64,000 nucleotides of DNA. It comes from Flavobacterium sp. (lineage in GTDB: Bacteria > Bacteroidota > Bacteroidia > Flavobacteriales > Flavobacteriaceae). The stretch is from contig NZ_JAIXUB010000012.1 of assembly GCF_027484205.1 (NCBI RefSeq), forward strand, positions 1 through 64,000, in the 5' to 3' direction. The position numbers were made by a program, and so were the translations under genes. Below are positions 1 through 8,896 of this stretch, one piece after another. The notes below the pieces were generated by a model. It made no database searches. It saw only the letters and a program-made list of their open reading frames with translations, and was not told the origin of the DNA. How positions within the stretch are numbered: position 1 is the first letter of the stretch; each line of letters opens with the position of its first letter.

Positions 1-686
1 GTTGGGTCTAAACACTTTTGAGCAATTCTAACATTGTCTAAAAGCCATCTATCACCACTAATTCCAGTTGTAGTTTGAGTATATTTCATTACAAAGGCAA
101 CATAAACTTGTTGACCAATCAATGCAGCAGGGAAATCTATAACTTTTTCTGTATAAATATTAAAGTTGTTTTGAACACCATCAGGATCAAGAGTCAATTG
201 ATCTTCATTATATTCTGCAAGTAAAGTTGTGTATGCAGCAGGTGAAGTTTGAGTTGAACCAAGAGGTGCTACTTTTACTTGATAAATAGTACCTGTATTT
301 CCATTTGTAAAAGTTCGAGCAAAAAATCGTAATTGTCCATTTGCTGGTACTGTAAGTAAAGGAGTTGCTAAATAATCCTCTGAGGTATTTCCTAAACCAA
401 TGTTCTCTCTGTTGATATAAGCAGCATTTGTTCCTGCATAAACAATTGGTGGAGTAGCAATTGCGTTGTTAATTCCCCATCGTTGATTTGGACCAACGCC
501 GTTATCAAAAACAGCCCATTGGTTTCCTGTAACTCCAGTTCCAAGTGTCCATGGAGAAGGAGTAGTAGGAGCAGGTAAATTAGGACCTGTTGTCCCTTCA
601 AAACCTTCAGTTCCTGGTGTTGGAAATTGTGAATAACCAGCAAACGAAAGGAATAATGTTAGAAGTAATAAAGTAATTTTCTTCAT
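1..686 (-). CDS. Secreted choice-of-anchor J-type protein, 3' end outside the window
   Basis: About 228 codons are readable without a stop from an ATG at 686 down to the window edge, so the C-terminus is missing. The product begins with a clear Sec signal peptide (MKKITLLLLTLFLSFAGYSQ), and the mature part opens with a GFEG motif. A beta-rich domain follows that carries the WTLG, NQWAVFD and RWLLDNVRI patterns I associate with choice-of-anchor J / MAM-like jelly-roll domains of secreted flavobacterial proteins. Such proteins usually carry more adhesion modules and a C-terminal T9SS sorting domain, which would lie outside this window. The likely location is the cell surface or extracellular space. 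The domain assignment is by pattern only; signal peptide and frame are directly visible. Confidence 0.75.
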   Translation of the reverse strand, partial: MKKITLLLLTLFLSFAGYSQFPTPGTEGFEGTTGPNLPAPTTPSPWTLGTGVTGNQWAVFDNGVGPNQRWGINNAIATPPIVYAGTNAAYINRENIGLGNTSEDYLATPLLTVPANGQLRFFARTFTNGNTGTIYQVKVAPLGSTQTSPAAYTTLLAEYNEDQLTLDPDGVQNNFNIYTEKVIDFPAALIGQQVYVAFVMKYTQTTTGISGDRWLLDNVRIAQKCLDP

Positions 687-762
687 AGTAGTTATTGTGA
701 AATAGTGGTTGATTTTATAAAAAATGTTATCAAAAATATAAAAAAAAATAATATTATCTAAA

Positions 763-1608
763 TTAAACTTTGAATATTCCTCCTAAAGCTATTATTCTTT
801 GCAAAAAGAAAAACTCTTGAGAAGCTGAATCAGAAGCATCACTTGTAGTTCTAATATCATTCATGTCAATGAATCCTCCTTTGAGTTCTGTTTCAATAAA
901 AAAGTATTTAAAGAAGGTAAAATTCAATCCAACTTTAGCTGAAAAACCATATCCTGATACATGAAAATCATCATGTCTCTCTTTTCCTAATAATTTTGCA
1001 TTGGTTTTTGGATATAATAAACCAATTCCAACACCTTCGGTTAAATTAATTTGGAATTTATCTGTGTTGTTTATTTTGAATATTTTAGAAATATCATCAA
1101 CTCTTGAAAATTCTGTATTAACGTAATTTAAACCATCGGTATGTTCAAATGTTAAAAATTCTTCTGTTAATAGTACCTGGTTGTTAGGTAAAGATTCTCC
1201 ATAAGTTCCTTCATTTGGATAAAAACCATTAATGTCAACGGCTCTATTTTGCTCCATAACATACTTCATATGATCAACACCAATAGAAATATTGTAGTGG
1301 TCATTGATGAAATACCCAATTCTTAAATTTGTTTGAGGAATTGTAATTCTAGCAGGATTGAAATAATCAATATGCCAACCTTTTGGTTTGTCATTTGCAA
1401 CTACATCATGGATAGTGAAATCATAATCATCACCTTTAAAGCGTATGTCTGATTTTGTGTAGCTTTCACGATTTCCACCCCAAAAGAAGTATAATTTACC
1501 TTTATTGTGTTTAGTGAATTTTTCGGGAGTTACAGGTTCTTGTGCATAAGTAAGTTGAGATAAGGCAGATAAAATAATAATTAGGAAAGAATTTAACTTG
1601 GAAAACAT
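763..1608 (-). CDS. Outer-membrane beta-barrel-like protein of unknown function
   Basis: This 281-residue protein has a signal peptide ending near residue 22 (LSQLTYAQ). The rest is rich in aromatic residues and alternating polar/hydrophobic strands such as NLRIGYFINDHYNISIGVD and FSAKVGLNFTFFKYFFIE, which fits a small outer-membrane barrel. It starts 12 bases downstream of the kdsA stop on the same strand, so the two probably share a transcript. That suggests, but does not prove, a role connected with the outer membrane or LPS. I do not recognise a named family. Start at ATG 1608 is supported by the signal peptide beginning directly there. Confidence 0.7.
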   Translation of the reverse strand: MFSKLNSFLIIILSALSQLTYAQEPVTPEKFTKHNKGKLYFFWGGNRESYTKSDIRFKGDDYDFTIHDVVANDKPKGWHIDYFNPARITIPQTNLRIGYFINDHYNISIGVDHMKYVMEQNRAVDINGFYPNEGTYGESLPNNQVLLTEEFLTFEHTDGLNYVNTEFSRVDDISKIFKINNTDKFQINLTEGVGIGLLYPKTNAKLLGKERHDDFHVSGYGFSAKVGLNFTFFKYFFIETELKGGFIDMNDIRTTSDASDSASQEFFFLQRIIALGGIFKV

Positions 1609-1620
1609 TTGTAATGGTAT

Positions 1621-2439
1621 TTAAAATTGATTGATAGTTTTTCTTATGGCAACAAGACGAGTCATTAAGTTTTCAAAATAGTCAAGATGTAACATGTTTG
1701 CTCCATCACTTTTTGCATTTGCTGGATCAAAATGTGTTTCAATAAAAAGACCATCAACTCCTACAGCAATTCCGGCTTTAGCAATTGTTTCAATCATATC
1801 AGGTCTTCCACCAGTTACTCCGATGGTTTGATTAGGCTGTTGAAGTGAATGTGTAACATCAAGAACAGTAGTTCCGAAATGTTGCATAGTAGGAATTCCT
1901 CTAAAATCAACAATCATGTCTTGGTAACCAAACATCGTTCCTCTGTCAGTAATCATAACGTTTTCGTTTTGACAATCTAATACTTTTTGAACTGCATGCT
2001 TCATACTTTCTGGACTCATGAATTGTCCTTTTTTAAGATTTACCGTTTTTCCTGTTTTTGCAGCAGCTACAACTAAATCTGTTTGACGAACTAAAAATGC
2101 TGGTATTTGAAGCACATCAACATATTCTGCTGCCATTGAAGCATCTTCATTAGTGTGAATATCGGTAATAGTTGGCACGTTAAAAGTTTCGGATACTTTT
2201 CTTAAAATTTTTAGCGCTTTTTCGTCACCAATTCCTGAAAAACTATCTATTCTTGAACGATTTGCTTTTTTAAACGAACCTTTAAATACAAAAGGAATTT
2301 CAAGTTTGTCTGTAATTGTTATTAATTTTTCGGCAATTTTTAATGCCATTTCTTCTCCTTCAATTGCACATGGTCCGGCAAGAATGAAGAAATTACCACT
2401 TGATAGATGTTTAATCTGTGGGATATTTTGTAGATTCAT
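1621..2439 (-). CDS. kdsA: 2-dehydro-3-deoxyphosphooctonate aldolase (Kdo-8-phosphate synthase)
   Basis: This 272-residue cytoplasmic enzyme condenses phosphoenolpyruvate with arabinose 5-phosphate to Kdo 8-phosphate, the first committed step to the Kdo sugar of LPS inner core. Visible family signatures are FILAGPCAIEGEEMA near residue 20, KGSFKKANRSR near 53-63 (the KANR phosphate-binding motif), DVLQIPAFLVRQTDL near 110-124, KKGQFMSPE, and the C-terminal GLFIETHFDPANAKSDG. Length is usual for the family. A small outer-membrane protein gene follows after 12 bases, a likely two-gene unit. Promoter not identified; upstream lies a terminator-like hairpin of the preceding lipoprotein gene. Confidence 0.96.
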   Translation of the reverse strand: MNLQNIPQIKHLSSGNFFILAGPCAIEGEEMALKIAEKLITITDKLEIPFVFKGSFKKANRSRIDSFSGIGDEKALKILRKVSETFNVPTITDIHTNEDASMAAEYVDVLQIPAFLVRQTDLVVAAAKTGKTVNLKKGQFMSPESMKHAVQKVLDCQNENVMITDRGTMFGYQDMIVDFRGIPTMQHFGTTVLDVTHSLQQPNQTIGVTGGRPDMIETIAKAGIAVGVDGLFIETHFDPANAKSDGANMLHLDYFENLMTRLVAIRKTINQF

Positions 2440-2467
2440 TATGATTAAATTTGATTAGCAAATATAA

Positions 2468-2501
2468 CAAAAAAAACCTTCTAATTTTCTCATTAGAAGG
2501 T
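2468..2501 (-). terminator. Rho-independent terminator after the lipoprotein gene
   Basis: The inverted arms ACCTTCTAAT (2476-2485) and ATTAGAAGGT (2492-2501) have a short loop and are followed, on the minus strand, by a U-run (A-run at 2468-2476 on the plus strand). It lies between the minus-strand lipoprotein stop at 2538 and the kdsA start at 2439, so it should end the lipoprotein transcript and separate it from kdsA. Confidence 0.8.
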
Positions 2502-2537
2502 CTTGTGATTGTTTAGTTATAAAATTTTATCAACAAA

Positions 2538-2993
2538 CTAGAACTGTTTTATTGAAAAACCATTTGGACAAAGTATTTTTCCCTTTTCATATATATTGAA
2601 GTATAACTTTACTTTTTTTGATTCTCCTTCAAAGGTAATTTCATAAATATCTAAAGTTCCTGCTCCCATTTTTGTTCTTTTTGTTGGGAAAGGACAACAG
2701 GTTTCTATTTTTTCATAAGTGAATTTTTCACCTTTTTTTCCTAGTAATGCATTGAAATAATAGGTAATGTTTTTTGTTGAATTTTTTTCGTTTTCAAACC
2801 CAATATTGATTGGATAATTGGCATTGTAACCATATTTTGAATCATTACTATATTCTGTAATTACAAAACGATTGTCTTTTACTTGTGGTTTTACAGCGTT
2901 ATTGTCAACATTTTGTAACGTTGATTTTATGCCACCACAAGAAGTAAAAAGGATAATCGAAAAAAAAGATAGAAGGAATAGGTTTCTTTTCAT
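2538..2993 (-). CDS. Small lipoprotein of unknown function
   Basis: The protein is about 151 residues when started at ATG 2993. I prefer this start to the in-frame ATG at 3050 because it gives a textbook lipoprotein signal: MKRNLFLLSFFSIILF followed by the lipobox TSC|GG with the acylated cysteine near residue 19. The mature region (NNAVKPQVKDNRFVITEYSN and so on) has no motif I recognise; it looks beta-rich, with a CC pair near the middle (ETCCPFP). Probable location is the inner leaflet of the outer membrane or the cell surface. It is followed by its own terminator, so it is probably monocistronic. Confidence 0.7.
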   Translation of the reverse strand: MKRNLFLLSFFSIILFTSCGGIKSTLQNVDNNAVKPQVKDNRFVITEYSNDSKYGYNANYPINIGFENEKNSTKNITYYFNALLGKKGEKFTYEKIETCCPFPTKRTKMGAGTLDIYEITFEGESKKVKLYFNIYEKGKILCPNGFSIKQF

Positions 2994-3084
2994 TTTAAGT
3001 TTTAAATTAATTTTTTTATTCAAATATGTTAAATTATAATCAAAAATCAAACCACTCTATCTATTTTTGTCAAAAATAAAATTT

Positions 3085-3642
3085 ATGGAAATTATTTCAC
3101 ATACATGGCATTGGTCCGTTTCTGGATTTTTAATAGGAATGGTAATGCTTGCTTTAATCTATTTTGGTAAAGTTTTTGGAATGTCTTCTAATTTGAGAAG
3201 TCTTTGTTCTATGACAGGAATTGGAAAGAAAGTATCTTTTTTTAATTGGGACTGGAAAGCACAAAGATGGAATTTAGTTGTTGTTTTTGGAGCAATGATT
3301 GGTGGTTATGTTGCAACACACTACATGAGTGATTCGTCTAACGTTGCAATTAATCCTGTAACAATTGAAAAGTTAGAAAAACTAGGAATTGACGCTCCAA
3401 ATGCTAAGCTATTACCTAATGCCCTTTTTGGAAATGAAATTTTTCAATCTCCAAAAATGATATTATTTTTAATTATTGGTGGCGTTTTAATTGGTTTTGG
3501 TTCTCGATATGCTGGCGGATGTACTTCTGGACATGCAATTTCTGGTTTAAGTAATTTTCAAATGCAATCATTGAAAGCAGTCATTGGATTTTTTGTTGGA
3601 GGTTTAATCGTTGCACATTTTGTTTTACCATTAATTTTTTAA
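3085..3642 (+). CDS. YeeE/YedE family (DUF395) transporter, first half
   Basis: This is an integral membrane protein of about 185 residues with four to five hydrophobic segments and the signature SRYAGGCTSGHAISG near residue 150. The GGCTSGH cysteine motif is typical of the YeeE/YedE sulfur-compound transporter family. Start chosen at ATG 3085; an in-frame TTG at 3067 would only add six residues. The next gene, one base after the stop, encodes the complementary half with its own cysteine motif. Together they form the split pair seen in many Bacteroidota and Proteobacteria (PmpA/PmpB-like). Members of the family move thiosulfate or related sulfur species; the exact substrate here is inferred. 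Confidence 0.88.
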   Translation: MEIISHTWHWSVSGFLIGMVMLALIYFGKVFGMSSNLRSLCSMTGIGKKVSFFNWDWKAQRWNLVVVFGAMIGGYVATHYMSDSSNVAINPVTIEKLEKLGIDAPNAKLLPNALFGNEIFQSPKMILFLIIGGVLIGFGSRYAGGCTSGHAISGLSNFQMQSLKAVIGFFVGGLIVAHFVLPLIF

Positions 3643-3643
3643 A

Positions 3644-4057
3644 ATGAATTTAATTAAATATTTACTTGTTGGTTTTGTTTTTGGAATTGTACTAACTAAA
3701 TCAGAGGCAGTTTCTTGGTATCGAATTTACGAAATGTTTCAATTTGATTCCTTTCACATGTATGGAATAATAATGACGGCCATCATAACTGGAGTTATTG
3801 GAATTCAACTTATAAAAAGAAAAAAATTAAAAGACATAAAAGGTAATCCTATTTACATTCAAGAAAAGGAAAAAGGAACTTTCCGCTATTGGATAGGAGG
3901 TTTGTTTTTTGGGTTAGGTTGGGCTTTAGTTGGCGCATGTCCAGGACCAATTTTTATTCTTTTAGGTTCTGGTTTTTTTAGTGTGATTTTTATATTTTTT
4001 GGAGCTTTATTTGGAACTTTCATTTATGGCTTAATTAAAGACAAATTACCTCATTAA
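3644..4057 (+). CDS. YeeE/YedE-like (DUF6691) transporter, second half
   Basis: This 137-residue membrane protein has four predicted transmembrane segments. Its signature GLGWALVGACPGPIFI near residues 90-106 contains the single conserved cysteine of the family. It starts one base after the stop of the preceding YeeE/YedE protein, strongly suggesting translational coupling and a heteromeric transporter. A sulfur-trafficking role is inferred from the family; no rhodanese or sulfur dioxygenase gene is adjacent, so the pathway partner cannot be named. The gene ends into a strong hairpin shared with the convergent clpS gene. Confidence 0.85.
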   Translation: MNLIKYLLVGFVFGIVLTKSEAVSWYRIYEMFQFDSFHMYGIIMTAIITGVIGIQLIKRKKLKDIKGNPIYIQEKEKGTFRYWIGGLFFGLGWALVGACPGPIFILLGSGFFSVIFIFFGALFGTFIYGLIKDKLPH

Positions 4058-4098
4058 AAAAAAATCGTCTCGTTATTTGTAACAAGACGATTTTTTTT
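4058..4098. terminator. Bidirectional terminator between transporter genes and clpS
   Basis: The stem AAATCGTCT-cGTTA / TAAC-aAGACGATTT has an A-run on the left and a T-run on the right (4062-4098), so it can act on both strands. It lies exactly between the convergent stops at 4057 and 4097 and includes the end of the clpS stop codon. Confidence 0.85.
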
Positions 4099-4372
4099 AT
4101 TGTATTTCAGCACTTAACCCTGCATCTAAAAGAGCAGAACAATACGGTTTGAGCTCTTCATAACTTCCATTTTTTACAGAACATTGTCCTTTGTAGTGAA
4201 CTAAAATAGCACATTGTTCAGCTTGTAAAGGTTCGTGATCACAAACTTTTACTAAGGTGTCAATGACATGGTCGAAGGTGTTGACATCGTCATTATAAAG
4301 AATAATTTCATTATTGATTCCAACTTGTTCTTCAACTAAAACTTCTTCTTGAACTTTTTCTATGGTACTCAT
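4097..4372 (-). CDS. clpS: ATP-dependent Clp protease adaptor ClpS
   Basis: This 91-residue cytoplasmic adaptor binds the N-domain of ClpA/ClpC and hands over N-end-rule substrates. The core signature is visible: IILYNDDVNTFDHVIDTL (residues about 23-40), where the NDD...T stretch lines the N-degron pocket, followed by H-E and QAEQCAILVHYKGQC. The N-terminal acidic tail (VQEEVLVEEQVGI) matches the flexible extension that enters the Clp pore in known ClpS. It lies 22 bases downstream of prmA on the same strand, a pairing common in Flavobacteria, so the two are probably cotranscribed. Confidence 0.93.
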   Translation of the reverse strand: MSTIEKVQEEVLVEEQVGINNEIILYNDDVNTFDHVIDTLVKVCDHEPLQAEQCAILVHYKGQCSVKNGSYEELKPYCSALLDAGLSAEIQ

Positions 4373-4394
4373 GTTTTAAAGCATTTTTGAATTG

Positions 4395-5228
4395 CTAATT
4401 TACATATTTCAATGAAACCCAATTGTTTCTTTCAAATTTTTTAACATATTTTAATCCTTTTTCGGTGCAAGAAGCATCAATAAAAGGGATGTCTTCAGTG
4501 TAAAATCCGCTGAATAAAATCGTTCCGTTTGGGTTTAAACAATCTACGTAAGATTGCATATCGTTCAACAAAATATTTCGGTTGATATTAGCAATTATCA
4601 AATCATATTTTTTGTCTTTCAACAAAGCAGCATCGCCTTCATAAACGGTAATTTCTTTGCAATTATTGCGTTCTGCATTTTCAATAGAATTCAAATAACA
4701 CCAATTATCAATATCAATGGCATCAATAGGTTTTGCGCCTTTCATTTCAGCAAGAATGGCTAAAATTGCTGTTCCACAACCCATGTCTAATGTTTTCATT
4801 CCTTCAACATTCATTTCTAGTAAATGTTGAATCATCATGTGAGTAGTTTCATGATGACCTGTTCCAAAACTCATTTTTGGTTCGATTACGATATCAAATT
4901 CGGCATCTGTTTTTGGATGGAAAGGTGCTCTAACATGACATTTTCCATCAACATCAATAGCTTCAAAGTTTTTTTCCCATTCTTCATTCCAATTTACCTG
5001 ATCAATTTCTTCTACAACATGAGTTATTGTAAATTCATCAGAATCAAGAATGAAAATATCTTCTAAAATATCTTCAGTCCACAAATCTTTCTGAATGAAT
5101 GCACTGATTCCTGTTTCTGTTTCAATGAAACTTTCAAAAGCTTTTTCTCCTAATTCTGCAATTAAAATTTCCGAACCAAGATCTTTTGGTTCAATAGTAA
5201 AATGATAGGCTAAATATATATTTGACAT
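4395..5228 (-). CDS. prmA: Ribosomal protein L11 methyltransferase
   Basis: This 277-residue SAM-dependent enzyme trimethylates lysine and N-terminal positions of ribosomal protein L11. The N-terminal substrate-recognition domain is followed by PKMSFGTGHHETTHMM near residue 130 (the PrmA GTGxHxTT signature). Motif I LDMGCGTAILAILA lies near 150, DAIDIDNW near 173, and the IIANINRN catalytic motif near 215. Length is slightly short of the E. coli enzyme, as usual in Bacteroidota. clpS follows in the same direction. The gene starts at an ATG (5228) in a short AT-rich divergent region shared with the lipoprotein gene at 5363. Confidence 0.94.
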   Translation of the reverse strand: MSNIYLAYHFTIEPKDLGSEILIAELGEKAFESFIETETGISAFIQKDLWTEDILEDIFILDSDEFTITHVVEEIDQVNWNEEWEKNFEAIDVDGKCHVRAPFHPKTDAEFDIVIEPKMSFGTGHHETTHMMIQHLLEMNVEGMKTLDMGCGTAILAILAEMKGAKPIDAIDIDNWCYLNSIENAERNNCKEITVYEGDAALLKDKKYDLIIANINRNILLNDMQSYVDCLNPNGTILFSGFYTEDIPFIDASCTEKGLKYVKKFERNNWVSLKYVN

Positions 5229-5362
5229 GAATTATTTTTTTGCAAAGGTAAGCAAACCTTAATTAAATTTTAAATTGATTTTCTTTGAAATATTTTCTTT
5301 ATTTTTTTAAAATGATATTAGATTTATACTAATTTCGTTGAGAATAAAAAAGTTATTTTTAG

Positions 5363-6505
5363 ATGAAAAAAATCATTCTATTTTCATTAGTTCTTCTTTC
5401 ATTTTTGTCTTGTAAAAAAGATAAAAAGATTGATGTTATTAAGTCTTTTTGTTATTGGAAAACCGATAGTTATTTTGGGCAAGAAGAAGATTCTCTTGCT
5501 AAACAAATGAAATTGAAACATATGTATGTTCGATTTTTTGATGTAGATTGGAATCCTTACGCAGAAGAAGCGCAACCTGTAGCAACCGTTTATAATATTC
5601 GAATTACTGATGGTTTAAATATTACACCAGGTATTTTCATTACTAATGATGTACTTCTAAATTCGTCAAAACCTCAATTGGATGTTTTATCGGAACGAAT
5701 GGCAATTCGCATAAAAAAAATCATTGATAAATATCAAACTGAAAAAGCGACTGCTTTAGCATACAAAATTGCAGATGCAGATTATGAAAGGCAAAAAGGA
5801 AATGCTTTTCAATCTAGATTAAGTACAGATTCCATAATAATAGCTGAAAAGCCAAAATTCGAGAAAGACATTCAAGAACTTCTTTTTGATTGTGATTGGA
5901 CAGAATCGTCTAAAGACAATTATTTTTATTTATTAGAAAAATTGAAATCTAAATTTCCAAATTATAAAATTGCTTCAACCATTCGACTTTGGCAATATAA
6001 ATATTATGAAAAAGCAGGAATTCCTCCTGTAGATAAAGGACTTTTAATGTGTTACAACATGACAAATCCAACCGAATATAATACTAAAAACTCGATTGGA
6101 ACAAGTGATGAATTAGCAGATTATATTACGCACGATACCTATCCATTAGAATTAGATATTGCTTTACCATTATTTAGTTGGTCTGTTTTATTTCGTGGTG
6201 GCGAATTTAAAGGTGTGATTTCTGAATATCAAGAATTTGAAAAAAGTCCAACAACTTTCAAGAAAACAGACGACAATAAATACACTTTACAAGATGACAT
6301 TCAAATAGGTAAGTTTTATGCAAGAAATGGTGATGAAATCAAAATTGAAAAAATTTCAGATGAAGAAATTGAGGATATGATTGATATAATCACCGAAAAA
6401 GTAAAAATTTCAAACACTACTAAAGTTACCTTCTTTTCATTCGATAAAAAATACATAAACGATTATGGAGTTCAAAATATATCAAAGTATTATGAAAGTT
6501 TTTAG
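5363..6505 (+). CDS. Lipoprotein of unknown function, possibly TIM-barrel-like
   Basis: The 380-residue product begins with a lipoprotein signal (MKKIILFSLVLLSFLSC, lipobox FLSC with the cysteine at 17). The mature part contains repeating alpha/beta segments: MYVRFFDVDWN, FDCDWTESSKDNYFYLLEKL, YKIASTIRLWQYKYYEKAG and GLLMCYNM. They remind me of a glycosidase-like TIM barrel, with acidic residues (DCDW) at a strand end. No named family is recognised. The stop lies 14 bases inside the next gene, so the two are coupled. A joint envelope function is likely but unknown. Confidence 0.65.
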   Translation: MKKIILFSLVLLSFLSCKKDKKIDVIKSFCYWKTDSYFGQEEDSLAKQMKLKHMYVRFFDVDWNPYAEEAQPVATVYNIRITDGLNITPGIFITNDVLLNSSKPQLDVLSERMAIRIKKIIDKYQTEKATALAYKIADADYERQKGNAFQSRLSTDSIIIAEKPKFEKDIQELLFDCDWTESSKDNYFYLLEKLKSKFPNYKIASTIRLWQYKYYEKAGIPPVDKGLLMCYNMTNPTEYNTKNSIGTSDELADYITHDTYPLELDIALPLFSWSVLFRGGEFKGVISEYQEFEKSPTTFKKTDDNKYTLQDDIQIGKFYARNGDEIKIEKISDEEIEDMIDIITEKVKISNTTKVTFFSFDKKYINDYGVQNISKYYESF

Positions 6506-8831
6506 TGCTTTTTTTCTGTTATTTAGCATCCAAATTTTTGCTTGTGGATGGAGCGAATCTGCCGAAACAACTCGTTTAGCATTGTTTCGTGCCGAACGAA
6601 TTAACAATGTAAAATTACGACCATTTTGTTATTCTGCTGATTATTACATGTCGGTAGAAGAGGGAAAAAATGCCGATCAAATTAGAAATTGTAAGGAATG
6701 GCAAGCCAAACTTGGAAGCCAAATTTCCATTGATGATATTTACGAAATTCTATATAATACCGAATCTGAAAAGTTTGAAAATGCTTCAAAATCTAAAAAT
6801 TTACAGAAGGTTTTTAAAGACAATTCCTTTATTGAAGCATTGGCTTTACCAAAGAACAAATTGTTTTTCGAGTATATTTCATTAGCTAAAAAGATTGAAT
6901 ACAACAATTTAGGAGGAAATAAATGGGAATCTTGGGATGATATTCAAGTTGATTATTATGATGAAACTCCTAAAGCAAAAGCGGTAATTTCAAATTTTAA
7001 AAATAAACTACTAACTGCTAAAGATGCTTTTCTGATTAAAAGATATGCATTTTTATTGTTGCGATACGATTACTATAACAACGGAACTTCTAAAGAAATA
7101 TCAGCATTGTATCAAAAATATTTCACTTCTAAAGACAATTCTATATTGAATCCTTGGGCAATGCATTATTTTGCTATGTCCATAGAAGATAAAGCATTAC
7201 GTAATTATTATTTAAGCAAAGTTTTTGTTTCTTGTGATGAAAAAGCGTTTGCCGTAATGCTAAATTTTGATGATAAAATCATTGAGGAAACATTGAAATA
7301 TGCAAAAAATGATTTTGAAAAAGGAATAATTTTGGCATTGAAATGTATGAGAAATCCATCGCCAGCTCTGAAAGACTTGAAAGAAATTCAGCAATTAATT
7401 CCTCAAAGTGAATATTTTAGTTTTCTTGTTGGAAGAGAAATCAATAAATTAGAAGATTGGATTTTTACTCCAAAATATACCGAAAGTTCTCCATCGGTAG
7501 TTTTTGAAACTCAAGATTGGTATTCTGATTATGAAAAAGCCAAAAAAGAAAACGAAATTAAAGATTATGCTTATTTAAATGAGTTGAAAGAGTATCTAAT
7601 TGAAATCCAACCGCAAGCTGTTGGTGAGCAAAAAGATTTTTACAATGCGGCCATTGCACAATTATGTTTTATAAACGACGAAATTGATTTAGGTAAACAA
7701 TATTCCGATAAAATTTCATCCACTGCGAATGCTAGTATTCAACTTCAAAAGCACATTCAATTGGCTTTAATTGCTTTAAAACAAGGAAATATTTTGGATG
7801 AAAAAACAAAACAAATTCTGTTCGAAAGTTTTAATGCTATCGAAGATATAGTTGAAAATGATGCAACACTTTTTAAAAGTATGTATACTTTATATCGCAT
7901 AGCGAGTAAACAATATTTCGACAAAAACGACGTGGCGACAGCAGGTTTATTGTTTTTAAAATCAGAAAATAAAAAGTATTATTCAGATAATTTTGATGGA
8001 TATTATAGCTATTATGAAGACCAATACTACTATTATTACATTGGTTATTTCGAGCGTTATGCAAAAGAAAAAGACATTGATAACTTGATTGCATTAATTC
8101 AAAAAGAAGACAAAACACCTTTTGAAAAATACATTTGTTCGGGAACAACTTATCAAGATGTAAATGCATACAAAGACGTAAAAGGAACGCTTGCTTTTAG
8201 AAATAATAATCTGGAATTGGCTAAAAAAACCTTCGCTGAAATTCCGAAAGAGTTCTACGAAAAAACGTATGAATTTAAATACTACTTGAATGAAAATCCA
8301 TTCGTTCCAAAGGTTTTAGTTTATGGAACTAAAAATAGAAAGTATAATTACAAATTTGATAAAGCCAATTTTGTTGCGACTTTAATCAAATTAAAAAAAC
8401 AAAATACTGCCGAAAGTAATTTGAAATTGGCTCACGCTTATTATAATGTTTCATCTGTTGGAAATTCATGGATGATGACAGCTTATGGTTTGTCTTCGGG
8501 AGAATATAGTTATTCAGATTATGTTTTTGGTGGCAATAGAGTAGATCAAGAAGTAAAATTTCAAAATGGGAATTATTACAATCTTGAAATTGCAAGACAA
8601 TATTATCAAAAAGCGTTGCAATTAGCTAAAAATAAAGAGATTAAAGCAATGGCAAGCTTAATGATTTTTGAATGTGATTTAACCAAACATTATTCCTTCG
8701 CTCAACCTTATGAGGAAAATCCGAAGCCATTTATAGCAGGAATTGAAATTAAAAATTTCCTAACGATTTATAAAAATACCAAAACATACAAGCAATATAA
8801 TTGTCCACTATTAGAGCAGTTTTTAAATTAA
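6492..8831 (+). CDS. Large secreted or lipidated helical-repeat protein of unknown function
   Basis: The ATG at 6492 gives a 779-residue protein with the signal MKVFSAFFLLFSIQIFAC; the cysteine after IFA could be a lipobox. An ORF start nine codons earlier would bury the signal peptide. The body is almost wholly alpha-helical, with many K/E/Y-rich helices of TPR-like spacing (for example KTFAEIPKEFYEKTYEFKYYL and NLEIARQYYQKALQLAKNKE near the C-terminus). It overlaps the preceding lipoprotein gene by 14 bases in another frame, implying coupled translation. I do not recognise a family. It ends at a strong bidirectional terminator. Confidence 0.65.
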   Translation: MKVFSAFFLLFSIQIFACGWSESAETTRLALFRAERINNVKLRPFCYSADYYMSVEEGKNADQIRNCKEWQAKLGSQISIDDIYEILYNTESEKFENASKSKNLQKVFKDNSFIEALALPKNKLFFEYISLAKKIEYNNLGGNKWESWDDIQVDYYDETPKAKAVISNFKNKLLTAKDAFLIKRYAFLLLRYDYYNNGTSKEISALYQKYFTSKDNSILNPWAMHYFAMSIEDKALRNYYLSKVFVSCDEKAFAVMLNFDDKIIEETLKYAKNDFEKGIILALKCMRNPSPALKDLKEIQQLIPQSEYFSFLVGREINKLEDWIFTPKYTESSPSVVFETQDWYSDYEKAKKENEIKDYAYLNELKEYLIEIQPQAVGEQKDFYNAAIAQLCFINDEIDLGKQYSDKISSTANASIQLQKHIQLALIALKQGNILDEKTKQILFESFNAIEDIVENDATLFKSMYTLYRIASKQYFDKNDVATAGLLFLKSENKKYYSDNFDGYYSYYEDQYYYYYIGYFERYAKEKDIDNLIALIQKEDKTPFEKYICSGTTYQDVNAYKDVKGTLAFRNNNLELAKKTFAEIPKEFYEKTYEFKYYLNENPFVPKVLVYGTKNRKYNYKFDKANFVATLIKLKKQNTAESNLKLAHAYYNVSSVGNSWMMTAYGLSSGEYSYSDYVFGGNRVDQEVKFQNGNYYNLEIARQYYQKALQLAKNKEIKAMASLMIFECDLTKHYSFAQPYEENPKPFIAGIEIKNFLTIYKNTKTYKQYNCPLLEQFLN

Positions 8832-8836
8832 TTATA

Positions 8837-8884
8837 AAAAAATAAGGGAATTAAAAAGTCAATTTTAATTCCCTTATTTTTTTA
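8837..8884. terminator. Bidirectional terminator before hemN
   Basis: A perfect stem, AATAAGGGAATTAAAA (8841-8856) with TTTTAATTCCCTTATT (8863-8878), is flanked by an A-run and a T-run. It sits between the convergent stops at 8831 and 8897. Confidence 0.9.
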
Positions 8885-8896
8885 TAGTTTTGATAA

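Noticed and set aside
392..643. Minus-strand 83-residue ORF
   Set aside because: It is another frame of the secreted protein gene at 1-686, which has a signal peptide and a sensible domain.
2994..3050. Earlier start of the small lipoprotein
   Set aside because: The longer form would put 19 residues before the lipoprotein signal.
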